Assembly: GCA_030762175.1 (NCBI GenBank)
Contig: CM060833.1
Span: 170,142,501 to 170,206,500, forward strand
Source: Metallyticus violacea
Lineage: Eukaryota > Arthropoda > Insecta > Mantodea > Metallyticidae
Direction: 5' to 3'
Length of the DNA stretch: 64,000 bases
Shown one piece after another: positions 1 through 9,902 of the stretch (positions are counted from its first letter, which is position 1; each line of letters starts with the position of its first letter). A program made the position numbers and the translations under genes. The notes under the pieces are model-generated. The model worked only from the letters and a program-made list of their open reading frames with translations. It searched no databases and was not told where the DNA came from.

Positions 1-282
1 CCAATAAAGGTCTCCAATTTTTATTTCAGTATCAGATAGACATTCTGTTGGAACTAGCTATCCCATATTCCAATTAACTGGAAAATGAAAAGACTTATCA
101 TGTTCTTTAAAGGAAAAGAAAGAGGCATTGAATGATTTAACCATGCATTTCAACTTGATACCAGGTGAGTTCTAATTACCAAATAAGTAAATTAATAGCT
201 GTTTATTAAAACAGCGTGAATCATGAAGTGTAAAAGTAAAAGTGATTGCGGTTAGTAGGAAGCTTCTAACCTCTGAGTTATT
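1..282. other. Non-coding stretch, nothing recognised
   Basis: AT-rich sequence with no frame or repeat I can identify. Confidence 0.5.
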
Positions 283-471
283 TCATTTATTAGGCCCCAC
301 ACTGTCTCCTTTGGTACTCAGAATATTTTTTTCAAATTTCCTGTCCCCATTCTCTTCAAAAGGATGACCTCTTCCCACAATATCCCGTTTTAACGCTGGT
401 CCTGATTTAAGTAATGCGGGTATAATTGTTTCGTCCTCGATACCTTCAAGCAAATCAAAAGGGGAAGCCAT
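283..471 (-). CDS. Possible short coding exon or small ORF, unknown product
   Basis: I do not recognise this protein. The frame opens with an ATG at 471 in a favourable context (A at -3, G at +4) and runs 62 codons from MASPFDLLEGIEDE to a TGA just upstream of 283. The frame stays open 15 codons further upstream to another ATG at 516. Composition is protein-like (mixed charged and hydrophobic residues, no simple repeats), unlike most frames here, and the DNA is less AT-rich than its flanks. No membrane segment, signal peptide or known domain is visible. It could be a first exon of a gene running off the left edge on the minus strand, a piece of an unrecognised transposon ORF, or chance. A GT in the 3' part of the frame could serve as a splice donor, but none stands out. 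Confidence 0.28.
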   Translation of the reverse strand: MASPFDLLEGIEDETIIPALLKSGPALKRDIVGRGHPFEENGDRKFEKNILSTKGDSVGPNK

Positions 472-834
472 GTTGTGTAACTTGACCGCATTCAACGGAG
501 TTGATCGGTTCAGCACCCGCGGTCAAAGTTGACCATAATCAACTATCTCGTTTAACTTTGATCATTACAGCTTCGATGCACCGAAAAATGGCATTGAACG
601 CAGTCAAATGCCGATTAGGCCGCCTTGAAACACTGATCGAGGATGTTAAACATGTTTAAATATGTTTTTGAAAATAAGAAACGTATTTGGTTGTTATATT
701 AAAAGGTGAACACAAGATCCGCGGGAATTCTGCATAAATTTTGTTCATCATGCGGCGTTTTACATCTCGACTTCTAAGTGTACCGCAGCCAGCAGCGTCT
801 GTACTCCAACTCCATAATCTTATCTTACAGGACA

Positions 835-985
835 TGTTGGAATTGTTCACTCTCCTGTAGACAGGCAACATGTTCTGAATGACGCGATTAAGTTCGGACA
901 CTGTAATGTGTCTAATGTCATTGCTAATGCTTTCGTTTACATCCTGAAACTCCCCACTTGTAATTTCGGAGCGATTTTGTTGCAC
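835..985 (-). mobile_element. Possible C-terminal scrap of a Tc1/IS630-type transposase
   Basis: Within a 109-codon minus frame (656-985), residues about 20-50 read NDIRHITVSELNRVIQNMLP and then YRRVNNSN. This resembles the helical C-terminal end of arthropod DDE_3 transposases, where a segment of the form L..I..EI..I....L.RV..N...R...C...NG.H closes the protein. No catalytic motif is present and the rest of the frame is unlike the family, so the call is tentative. The alternative is a chance open frame. Confidence 0.3.
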
Positions 986-1659
986 TGTTGTTGTTCTAGT
1001 TTCTCCCCTGTTTTCACTTGTGTTTTTCGTTTTATATACATCTAATCAGTAAATATCATGAATTACATTTCTGGAAGAAGAGCATTGATCAGCAAAGTTC
1101 TAAATATTCCGCGCGCGCACACATAACGAGCTAATTACTGTTTACACATAAAAATGCGTTGCTCAAGAGTCAACTATCTAATCATCTTCGCAATTGAATG
1201 TATACTGCCGTGAGACCGACAGAGGACGTAACAAAGCGAAGCAAGGAAGCACAGTTGAAGTACGGGTAGTAGCAATGCGTCAGGGAAGACTTACAATTAA
1301 AAACCTGAATAAAAACGCGTAAGACGAAGTTTGGGCATTAGGAAGTTATTTGAATACTTAATTTTTATTTTGTAATTATAGTTAAGTATATCTTTCATAT
1401 CTTCCATAATTTGAGACTGCTTTCCTAGTTATCAAGAAGTGCCCATGACAGCGAGAATTAACATTTTTCTCTTATAACTAGACATATTACTGTCCCCGGT
1501 TTATTGAAAAGAAATAACATGGGAGACTGACTGATTAATATTAGGAAAGAACTATTGTAAACAGTACACAGTATATCGAGACTACCGAAAATACTGTTTT
1601 ATGATGAATTTTAATTAGAAAAAGAAACATATAAACGGAAATGATACAGTATTTATTAT
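986..1659. other. Non-coding stretch, nothing recognised
   Basis: AT-rich sequence with a short GCGCGCGC tract near 1112. I see no frame, repeat or transposase relic. Confidence 0.5.
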
Positions 1660-1905
1660 TCGTTTATTAAAGGACGTTCTTTAACATCTTTGGTTATAAG
1701 TTTCCATTCTGTTCGGGGCTTGAAAGAGCCGATAAAATTTACTTAGAGGCCTCTTCTTTCATGATTGACGTTCTTTTACGTGTCGTAAATGGAGAACATG
1801 GGAACAACGGCTTAGGGTTTTTACGCTCTAAAAATTCATCGACAAATCGGGTGTAAGCCCGCTTCCTTGGGTCTACGAGGCCAATAAGTTATCTCTATAA
1901 CCATT
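1660..1905 (-). mobile_element. SINE-B, old divergent copy
   Basis: Reading the minus strand, the tRNA-like head lies at the right end and the tail (TTTATTAAAGGACGTTCTTT in plus orientation) at the left. Blocks shared with other window copies include the tail motif, GAGGCCTCTTCTTTCA, and the GTAAATG and TTTTTACGC segments. It is far more diverged than the copies at 7.2, 49.1 and 53.1 kb. It faces the next SINE-B head to head. Confidence 0.7.
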
Positions 1906-1909
1906 ATAG

Positions 1910-1934
1910 TTCGCGGAATTCCGTGTTCCGCGAA
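1910..1934. repeat. Perfect 9-bp inverted repeat (hairpin)
   Basis: TTCGCGGAA (1910-1918), a 7-nt spacer, then TTCCGCGAA (1926-1934). It sits between two oppositely oriented SINE-B copies, so the larger inverted pair and this hairpin share one axis. Confidence 0.75.
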
Positions 1935-1954
1935 GCCTTTCCGGGGGATCGACG

Positions 1955-2242
1955 AAATATCGGGATACAGAATGTATCTCCTAAACCCAAGATCGCGGGT
2001 TCAAACCCGGCCAGGACCGATGGACTTTTTAGCGCGTAAAAATCTTAAGTATGACTTCCTTCGGAAGGAAGTAAAGCCGTGGGTCCCGTGTCGTATATTT
2101 ACGGCACGAAAAAGAACCTCAAGCCTGAAAGAGAGGCCTCTGAGTAAAATTTGTCGACCGTTTCACGCCCTAAGTTGAATGGTACGCTGATGACCTGAGA
2201 TGTTAAAGAGCGTCCATAAATAAATAAATAAATAAAAAAAAA
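1955..2242 (+). mobile_element. SINE-B copy
   Basis: tRNA-derived SINE. Its B-box-like segment is GCGGGTTCAAACCCGGCC near 1995-2012, followed by the family body: CGCGTAAAAATC, CTTCCTTCGGAAGG, GTGGGTCCCGTGTCGTA, CGGCACGAAAAAGAACCTCA, GAGGCCTCTGAG and CGTTTCACGCC. It ends in GTTAAAGAGCGTCCATAAAT followed by further AAAT units and an A-run. The 5' end, including the A-box region, is degraded, so the exact start is approximate. It is closer to the family consensus than its inverted neighbour. Confidence 0.85.
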
Positions 2243-2879
2243 CAGAATGTGTAGATACAAAGAATGAATTGCGAAAAAACGAAATATACAAATGTATGGT
2301 ATGTTGTTTTAGTGTAAAGTAAATTAGAATAAAATTAAAGATGACTATTTTATTCCAGAGGGAGCTTTCAATTAGGTAAACCGAAAACATAAGTATCGTC
2401 ATAGTTCATCTTTCGGCAGCGAACTAGCAGGATATCAAAGAGGCCATGAAGGTATTGGTGCTTTTCATTACAACTTGTGTGAAAAATAATTTTCTGCACT
2501 TATTTATAAACAAGTGTAGAAATCGTTTAGAAAACGGTTGGAGAACTCAAAATACAAATTTCTCGTATATATCATGGATGTGAGTGAAATGCAGCAACTC
2601 ATTCGGAATTAAAATTAACGTAATGTTGTCCCATTGTTTTTCGTAATGTTTCATGCTCTCTATAGACTTGTTTGAATGTAATACTGATATTAAGGTACTA
2701 CAACAAGGATACATTATAAAAAAGGCATAGTTAGAAAATTGGGCATTTATATACGATAAGTATATAAAAATATAGTTTATGGTATAAATATATAATATAC
2801 AGAGTAATTTGTATAAAACTAACACATTTCTTTCTTCATTTATTTCAAAATAAATGATGCTAGCCACAACTTTATTATT
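2243..2879. other. Non-coding, AT-rich, TA-rich microsatellite-like patches
   Basis: Only low-complexity AT-rich sequence with imperfect TATA runs around 2740-2810. Open frames here are rich in I, Y and F, as expected from AT-rich non-coding DNA. Confidence 0.5.
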
Positions 2880-2889
2880 TTCTAAATCT

Positions 2890-3425
2890 ATAGAAAAGTT
2901 GAAAATGCCCTCCCTCCTGCATAAGGCATAACTCAACCTGTCGTTGCATGTTACTGGCAGCTTGTTGGAGGATTGTGTTAACATTACTATTAATCTCGTG
3001 TGTGTTGTGCTTCAGATCGTCCAATATCTGGCGGCAAGGGGCGTAAACTCTGTTTTTAAGTAGATCCATAGGAAGTCTGCTGTCGTCAAATCAGGAGATC
3101 TTGGCGGCCACAGATTCTTGGAGATTGTCCGGTTTTCAATGACTTTCATTTAACGCCATTGATTGGTTTGATATATGACACGTGGCTCCATCTTGTGGAA
3201 AATATCTATCATTGTTCATTTGCTCAACAAACTCCGTGAAAATTTGACAGTACTCTGCAGTATCCACAGTCTAGTGAAAAATTTTGTTTCCACTATTCTC
3301 TGTGCGGATATTGTGCATCAAATGCGAACTTTAACTGGGTGCATTGGTGCTTCATAAATGACATGTAGATTTTGTACGATCCAATATCGTGAGTTCTGGG
3401 AGTTCACATAAATGATACCATGTTT
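2890..3425 (-). mobile_element. Tc1/IS630-type (DDE_3) transposase relic, C-terminal half
   Basis: Conceptual reading of the minus strand, across several frames, gives the ordered landmarks of the arthropod Tc1/IS630-type transposases. First come a segment like the N.H...E.P.HP.KV..WC..S..RI strand (about 3270-3400), then TVDTAEYCQIFTEFVEQ (about 3230-3280). Next is QDGATCH, which holds the second catalytic aspartate (about 3177-3196), then RTISKNLWPPRSPDLT (about 3090-3140). The relic ends with a frame (2875-3069) reading LLKNRVYAPCRQ and finishing in GGHFQLF. The family's aromatic FFLWG after SPDLT is damaged and several stops and frameshifts interrupt the reading. The N-terminal DNA-binding half is not visible. 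It is a dead copy. The family assignment is firm; the subfamily is not. Confidence 0.82.
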
Positions 3426-3518
3426 CATCTGTGATGGATGGACAGTATGCCTGAATTTTCACAATGAACCCCGTGTTGTGTTATTCCTTATGTAGGAGAG
3501 AGAACATTTTCTATAGAG

Positions 3519-3817
3519 TTTTTTTTTTTGTGGTAGTGTTTAACTCCCGTTTTTACTACAGAGGCACCACAGGCGGTGGACACTGATGATACATGAGATG
3601 AAATGATAAATTGGGAAAGGATATTTTTTAAAGGAAGGAAGCGTTCCAGGCCTAAGTTCAGGTACCTCCCCGGCATTTGCCAGTTGTGAAGACTGAGGAA
3701 AACCTGAAAAAAAAAAAAAAAAAAAAATCAGTCAGGGAGGACGGTTCTGGCGGGATTCGAACCTCAGACTTCCCGCTCACGAGTCCGTGCCTTAACGACC
3801 TCGGCCACCCGTGGCGG
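3519..3817 (-). mobile_element. SINE-A, complete copy with target-site duplication
   Basis: On the minus strand the element begins ACCGCCACGGGTGGCCGAGG, which carries an A-box-like tRNA-Leu/Ser-type head (GGCCGAGGTCGTTAAGGC). A B-box (GGTTCGAATCCCGCC) and the conserved body with CCTCCCTGACTG, GCAAATGCCGGGGAGGTACC and AGGCCTGGAACG follow. It ends at AACGGGAGTTAAACACT plus a poly(A) tail, seen here as poly-T at 3520-3529. The duplicated target TCTATAGAG occurs at 3510-3518 and 3818-3826. An expanded A-run lies at 3706-3726 on the plus strand. Transcription would be by RNA polymerase III from the internal A and B boxes. Confidence 0.93.
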
Positions 3818-3826
3818 TCTATAGAG

Positions 3827-4404
3827 GCTAATAATCGCCCAAACATCTCTACATTTGAGGTATATATATGTTTTGAAATAAATATAGAAAGAAATGTGTT
3901 AGTTCTATATCAATTACTATATAAAATACCCGAGAGATTAAAGCAGGCAGAATTAGCAGCGGTGTAATCAATTAATGGAAACAGAAAGGTTCACGGTGCG
4001 TGGGCTTATGATTAAATATCCCTAACTAATTCATATTTTTTTCATAAGAAAATAAGGCGAGGCGCTTACCTATGTTAAAACCATCACCGTTTAGGGGATT
4101 TTTTTCTCCGCCATGCAAATGTACAGTAAATATCAAATAATTTGCATGTATTTTAATTGAATCCTTAATTTGTAGCACATAATTGTCTTAATAGAGGAAA
4201 GAAAGATGTTGTCGACGAAAGTCTCTCTAATTTCTCCTTCCCCCCTATAGATACGTGTAGAGTAATTGATAACGTTATGTTTTTGTTATACAAAACATCC
4301 ATTTTTTAAGTTGCAATCGCAACATTTCTAAGAAATGCTTTTATAAAGTGTAATTTTGAACTTATCTTCTAAACAGTTACAAATATCATTATAAGCGCTA
4401 TACC
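3827..4404. other. Non-coding stretch, nothing recognised
   Basis: AT-rich, with no frame above about 60 codons that looks coding and no repeat match to the rest of the window. Confidence 0.5.
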
Positions 4405-4451
<47 letters not shown>

Positions 4452-4453
4452 TG

Positions 4454-4482
<29 letters not shown>
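4405..4482. repeat. (AAT)n microsatellite
   Basis: About 78 bp of AAT/ATA triplets, interrupted once by GATGAT near 4449. Confidence 0.97.
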
Positions 4483-4484
<2 letters not shown>

Positions 4485-5889
4485 AGAGAGCCACTTTTAA
4501 AACTATCGGCCGACTACGGCGCGACCCTTAGCTGCAGCCGGCACCCCCCTGTGAATTTACGACACGATAACGCTTCAACGTGTAAAAATAAGGTGCTACT
4601 TATTAAATGGCTGAATTATGCCTATTCACCTCACTGAAGGTTCTGGAAATATTGTTCATTTTCTGAAACATTATCCACATTTTATAAAAGGAAATGATGC
4701 GGAGCGGGAATCAGTTGCGAGCGGGATTTCTAGAGTCGGGCAGTGAGCGAAATTTCACTAGTGCAGTAGTATTATGTAGAATGAGATATTCGCTGCGTCG
4801 TACATTCATCTTCAAACATAGAGCAAGTACAGGGAGTCGTGTCAGAATAAGGTATTGAGGCGTACCTTTTCTGGTGACTGGGTTCCAACACGAAAAACAT
4901 TAAAGTTAGTACATACATTCAATGGAACAGGTTCTGAGACTGACCAGGAGAAGAAGAAGAAGAAAACAATCGAATACTTCGTGTACTCACTAAAAAACTT
5001 GATGGAATAAAAGCTACCGTTAAAGCCCTCGTCGTTCCGTAGATCGTACGATTTGTGCTTTTCTATGTTTGAGACAGATTATATTCAACTAATCCTCATA
5101 CACGGGAGGAACTTACAACATTCGAAATGAAGTGTGATCCATCATTTATGGGGAGCTGATTGCTTGCCACTGATACATTTCTATGATGTGGATTGTGTGT
5201 GAGGAAAATGGGCAACTTTCCCAAAACTTATTGTAAGGAGGACGTCCAAATTCTATAATTTCATATGTTGTACCTAAGTTTTAAAATGGCGAAGCGCTTG
5301 AGAGCAACACGGGGTCTAAACTGTGTTCGGTGCCTTTAAAATTGCTCTCACTATACTTTTTTAAGCGTTCTTCAGAAACAACTTATAAAGTGTTTTGGGA
5401 ACGAGCGGTAAACTCATGACGTGTTCGTTTCTTTTGCCAGTCAGTCACTAAATATCTTTTGTTAAACTTATCCAATAAATGTAATAAAATATTTCATACT
5501 GGAACTGGGCTTCAGGAAATATACGTCTAAATTATTACCTAGTTCTGTCGTACTCCTTTGTGAGAAAGAAAGAAAAAAAAAATTAAATGCAAACTTCTTC
5601 TAAGTCCTACTAGTTCACAAGGTATCCAGCAAGGATGTGTAGCTACTGTAGCAGTTGTGTTATAAGACGCTGATTAATATGCTCTGTGCAGGGATACCAT
5701 GGTGAAGAGCGCAGGGCATGAAGTAATTTTTTTAAATGAAGACTGTAACATATTATGACGAATTTCGTAATATCGTTTCCCATACACAGGAAGCTTTAAC
5801 GTTAACATATATTATAATTGTTCCTTGTATTTGCTCTGTCTAAATGCAATATACTGACACGCCTTCCCTACACGTGCACGAAGGACAAA
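4483..5889. other. Non-coding stretch, nothing recognised
   Basis: Mixed-composition sequence with no transposase, SINE or coding signal that I can see on either strand. Confidence 0.45.
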
Positions 5890-6027
5890 AGATGGCTTAC
5901 AGGCACAAATTCAAGAAGCGTGGAATACTGTAGTAGCCTTTCGGTCCACACTACTGTAGAAATCTGATGTCATCTTTGCCCCGAAGATTGAGGGCAGTCA
6001 TACTTACTGAGGGTTCATACACCCATT
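5890..6027 (+). mobile_element. Tc1-family transposase C-terminal scrap
   Basis: One frame reads DGLQAQIQEAWNTVVAF (from 5891) and another continues NLMSSLPRRLRAVILTEGSYTHF. Together these match the conserved Tc1 transposase ending, L...I.EAW..I....... L..SMPRR..AVI...G..T.Y. A frameshift joins the two halves and nothing of the catalytic core survives upstream. Confidence 0.6.
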
Positions 6028-6201
6028 TCTATGTTTTCACTTTGAAAGATAAATGTTTATGTATTTATTCAGTTATTTGTAAAGAGTAGGCTAGTTTGTG
6101 TGTAAAGCCGTAAAACTGAAATATAACATGATATTAAGACAACACGATGTTTTACATATACACTGATAAAACTAATAATAACAAATAAAATAAAAATGTT
6201 G

Positions 6202-6276
6202 TGTGGGATTTGAACTCAGGAGCTTACGCAGAGGAACAGTGAATGCCTTCTAAACCGCTCCGCCACCGCTACTCTA
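6202..6276 (-). pseudogene. tRNA-like relic (tRNA pseudogene or SINE head)
   Basis: On the minus strand an A-box-like GGTGGCGGAGCGGTTTAGAAG is followed, at normal spacing for a tRNA with a variable arm, by a B-box-like GAGTTCAAATCCC. The 3' side runs into AT-rich sequence (ATTTTTATTTTATTTG in minus orientation), which suits a retroposed tRNA or a third SINE family rather than a functional gene. I could not fold a full acceptor stem. Confidence 0.5.
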
Positions 6277-7191
6277 CCCCGATGTTCTCTTTTCAGATGC
6301 TTATGATTGTGACCATTACACAGTGTGCCAGTCGCTGCATACGCGTTATGAATCTGTCCCAAGTTCTCCGATCAACACACAGAATCTTGCGATGACGGTT
6401 TTTTTTTCTTTTTTTTTCAAAGGGCATACTTAGTGATGAGTGATAACAGCCGTTGCACAATAAACCCATTACTAGTCTACATGTTCTCTCCACGTGCAGT
6501 GTATCTCTTAGCTTCCGGGTTTCGCCGCGTAATTGTGAAGCTGACGTTTCAACAGAGGAAGCGCAAAGTGAGCTGCACAAAGCACAGTAACGCAGCGAAA
6601 TACATTACTATACTGCTCTGATCCAAGACTAATCAAACAGTTCGAGATTACGCCGTAACTAGGCGAAAGAAAGATCGCGGCAACGCAGGGTCATGCAGCT
6701 GATGGGCCGACTTCGAATCGATACTTTTAAAAGTGTCATTGTGTAGTAGGTGTACGGTAAAAATCGCAGGACTTATAGTTTAAGCAATGCATAACTTTAA
6801 AAAATAACATTGAGCATTTAGAGGCAACTTTGCGCTTTATCGACGTTGTCTGGTATGTTTAACTGTTATTTTATATGGAGGTTAAATTATACTGAAAGTT
6901 ATTAAAATTAATTGATATTTTATGTAAATTATAACAACTGTAACAAGAATAAATTAGATAACACTGCGCCCACAGAATAACTGGAGTAATTAATGAACTT
7001 TTATAAAATCCAAGCAGAGGAGTACCACTAGATATCTTGGATTTACTCCATAGGGTGTTTACATCGAAAATGGATATTAACGAAAAACGGGTTTCTTATG
7101 AAGGCATAGAGTTAAGCCATTTCTATTTCGTATACATCACGCAGATTCTAAATACATTTCATAGGAAGTGGCGTTTTATATTTTAAGATTT
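6277..7191. other. Non-coding stretch, nothing recognised
   Basis: No supported coding frame. A 95-codon minus frame at 6293-6580 shows no recognisable motif and contains a lysine/arginine run produced by a T-tract. Confidence 0.45.
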
Positions 7192-7201
7192 ACTCTGGAA
7201 C

Positions 7202-7478
7202 CGTTGTTGATTTAGTTTATTTATGGACGCTGTCTAACATCTCAGGATCCCATTCAATTCAGGGCGTGAAACGGCCGACAAATTTTGCTCAGAGGCCTCT
7301 TCTTTCAGACTTAAGGTTCTTTATCGTGCTGTAAATGTACGACACGGGACCCCTTTCCGAAGGAAGCCATACTTGGGATTTTTACGCCCGAAAAAATCTA
7401 TCGATCTTGGCCAGGTTTGAACCCGCGATCTTGGGTCTAGGAGGCAAGTATGGTTACCACTACACCACCTGGACCGAC
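7202..7478 (-). mobile_element. SINE-B, near-complete copy with target-site duplication
   Basis: On the minus strand the element starts GTCGGTCCAGGTGGTGTAGT (A-box-like GGTGTAGTGGTTACCATA). It continues through ATCGCGGGTTCAAACCTGGC (B-box) and the family body to the tail CGTCCATAAATAAAC. The 10-bp duplication ACTCTGGAAC lies at 7192-7201 and 7479-7488. A small internal deletion removes the AAGTAAAGCCGTG segment. Confidence 0.92.
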
Positions 7479-7488
7479 ACTCTGGAAC

Positions 7489-8310
7489 TAGATCGTAGTT
7501 ATAGAAAAGAATGTTTTTCAAGTGTCCTGAATTTGCAATTTTAATAAGAACAAGTCAATTTCATAATGTGCGGACGTATTCAGGATATCATTTTAAGTGT
7601 TTAAAGAGAAAAGGAAATGAATAAAAGGGGGGAAAACGGAAAGTGCACAAATTATGACCAAATACTTCCCACACCCGGTTTAAGAACAATTTGAGCAGAC
7701 AAACCAGAATATATAATGGGTAACAGAAGACTGGCAAAAGATTTTAAGCACTACAGGTAAGCCCCTGAATGACTCCAAACTCGCAAATTGGATTCAGAGA
7801 AATGGGTATAAACCAAGCGACGGACTAATGAATGGGAGAAACTAGATGATGGCACGTCCAGATAGCAGAGAGGATTTTAAAAATAAGTTGCTAGAGGGGG
7901 TCCATCTCGGTGGGTTAATTTGACATTTGGCATTAAGCTGTGTGGCCTCTTGGCTCTGCCTGTGTGTTGCTGTGGGCTGCAGAACCTCCTCCGCAAAAAG
8001 CTCCTTACTGCCCAGTGCAAGTGCAGCTTGTTCGTACTATATCGAGGGTATCATGCTAGAAGGGCGTATGTTTACAGCGAAAACTTTTGACTTCACTATT
8101 TGTTATATATTAAACACTATGCAGATTGTGATTGACACATTATTGTTACCTTAGTTTTTTTCTTTCTATGGTTCATATGCTCTTTTGGAAATATAACTTT
8201 TAATGCTTTATTTGTTGTTACTTCTTTTTAATATTGATTTTTGTAAGAACAATTAGTTTATGCTAGAAACAACGTGTATTTTTTTCATAATTAACTTGCC
8301 CCGGAGAACT

Positions 8311-8312
<2 letters not shown>
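7489..8312. other. Unassigned stretch ending at a poly(A) tract
   Basis: No domain recognised. The sequence runs directly into a 30-nt poly(A) tract at 8313-8342, which would fit the 3' end of a retroposed transcript, but I see no AATAAA signal at proper spacing and no matching target-site duplication. Confidence 0.35.

Positions 8313-8342
<30 letters not shown>
8313..8342. repeat. Poly(A) tract, about 30 nt
   Basis: Uninterrupted A-run following ACTGC. Confidence 0.95.
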
Positions 8343-8344
<2 letters not shown>

Positions 8345-9084
8345 TCAGCTGATTATTCTCTCCCGGCAAAACTGTGTCAATATTACTTTGATGTTCCATC
8401 AAGGAGGACTGCCAAGGACTGCGTGTTTCAATTATATTTGGAACACGGCGGGTCTTGGTATTTCCGTCCAGGTATTGCCATGCGGGGCCGAGTGAGATAT
8501 CAGCTGTAATGCTTTGACTGAACTATCGCCATGCAAGACGTTAAATTGTTTACCTGGCAATACAAATCTTAATAATTACAAATTGTGGCATATTTTTATT
8601 TTTCAATGCCTTTGTGTAGAAATCGTTCCAGTATGCATTTTCTTCTAAGCCAATGACTGTGTAGCGCAACTCATTATTTTAAATATATAAAATATAATCT
8701 TTAAAATGAGATTTTGTTCAGATTTATATTTTAAGGAATTCGGGAGCTATTTCTGAGTTAAAAAAATATCATACGGTAATTTTTAGTATGAAACGATTAT
8801 ACTTGTTTGTATTTTACACAATCATATATTTTATTACTATATAAAAATGTAACAATGTGAGGTCAATTGTTCTTATGTTTTACATGGAATCGTCCATATA
8901 CATATAATCACAAAAAGAGTAATGTGGGGTGAGCCGATTACTGGTAAAACGTGGCGGTGGGCCCGGCGACTTCAGCAGGAGTGTACTAAGTCCACTACTA
9001 GTCACGCAAGGAAGCAACTGCCAACTACACGTTTCATGCATTTTTTACACGTGCTTAGGAAGTTACCAATAACCATTCTTAATT
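8343..9084. other. Non-coding stretch, nothing recognised
   Basis: AT-rich, with no frame or repeat match found. Confidence 0.45.
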
Positions 9085-9235
9085 CTCTTTGAGAAATTGA
9101 ATAATTTCTTCATTTCGTTAAACAGGTGCGAATTTGCTTTTAATGTTCACACAGAGATAATCATAGAGGGTTAGATCGGGGAATCGAGTAGGACGTGATA
9201 GTAATTAGCCTGCAAAGAAGTTTTTGTTTGTATGC
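9085..9235 (-). mobile_element. Tc1/IS630-type transposase scrap
   Basis: The minus strand reads LSRPTRFPDLTLYDYLCVNI followed by KSKFAPV, a stop and then RNEEII. This lines up with the family segment W.P.RSPDLT..D.FLWG..KSK.VY just after the catalytic DG motif. Only about 45 residues survive and there is no flanking core, so it is a short dead fragment. Confidence 0.52.
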
Positions 9236-9552
9236 GGCGTCGCAGAGTTTTGCCGCAAAAGTGAAAAATAAGACATTTCACAGTTAATTCAGAAAAAAAG
9301 GGGGCGGATTACAAAATTGTTCATCCACATTTATTACTACATTAATACTTCCTTAAAAACATGAACTTATTCTATCAGTGTTAATTATTAGTTTTTGATT
9401 ATATAGGATGTCCTCATAGAATAGATTATGTGTTTCAGAATTCCACTATTGACAATTTTGCGAGTAATATATTCATGTAAGTGCAATCGAGCTTTGAACG
9501 GAAAGGATCAATTTCTCCATCATGCATTTGAGTCAAATTTCGTTCACAGAAA

Positions 9553-9756
9553 GTCGGTCCTGGTGGTCCAGTAGTAACCATACTTGTTTCGTACACCCAA
9601 AATCTCCGGTGGGTCCCGTGTCGTACATTTACGGCACGATAAAGAACCTCAAGCCTGAAAGAAGAGGCCTCTGAGCAAATTTGTCGGTCATTTCACACCC
9701 TGAATAGAGTGGGACGCTGATGACCTGAGGCGTTAAAGAGCGCCCGTAAATAAATC
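9553..9756 (+). mobile_element. SINE-B copy with internal deletion
   Basis: Head GTCGGTCCTGGTGGTCCAGTAGTAACCATACTTG, then a jump to GGTGGGTCCCGTGTCGTACA and the usual body, ending GTTAAAGAGCGCCCGTAAAT. The B-box and the adjoining TTTTTACGC and CTTCCTTCGG blocks are missing, about 80 bp compared with the copy at 49.1 kb. Confidence 0.88.
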
Positions 9757-9902
9757 ACTTCAACAACTGGGGGACCAAGTTGTAGGACTTGGCTTATTGA
9801 CAGTGTGGTATTTTGCTATAGGAAGACGATCTGGACAATATCTCTAGATGGAACCGTGCCACAGTTAATAAACTGTGTATTCACTTTTAATTTTTTTCGG
9901 TT

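Noticed and set aside
3658..3967. 62- and 96-codon frames with poly-K or poly-F
   Set aside because: They translate the SINE-A element and its A-run.
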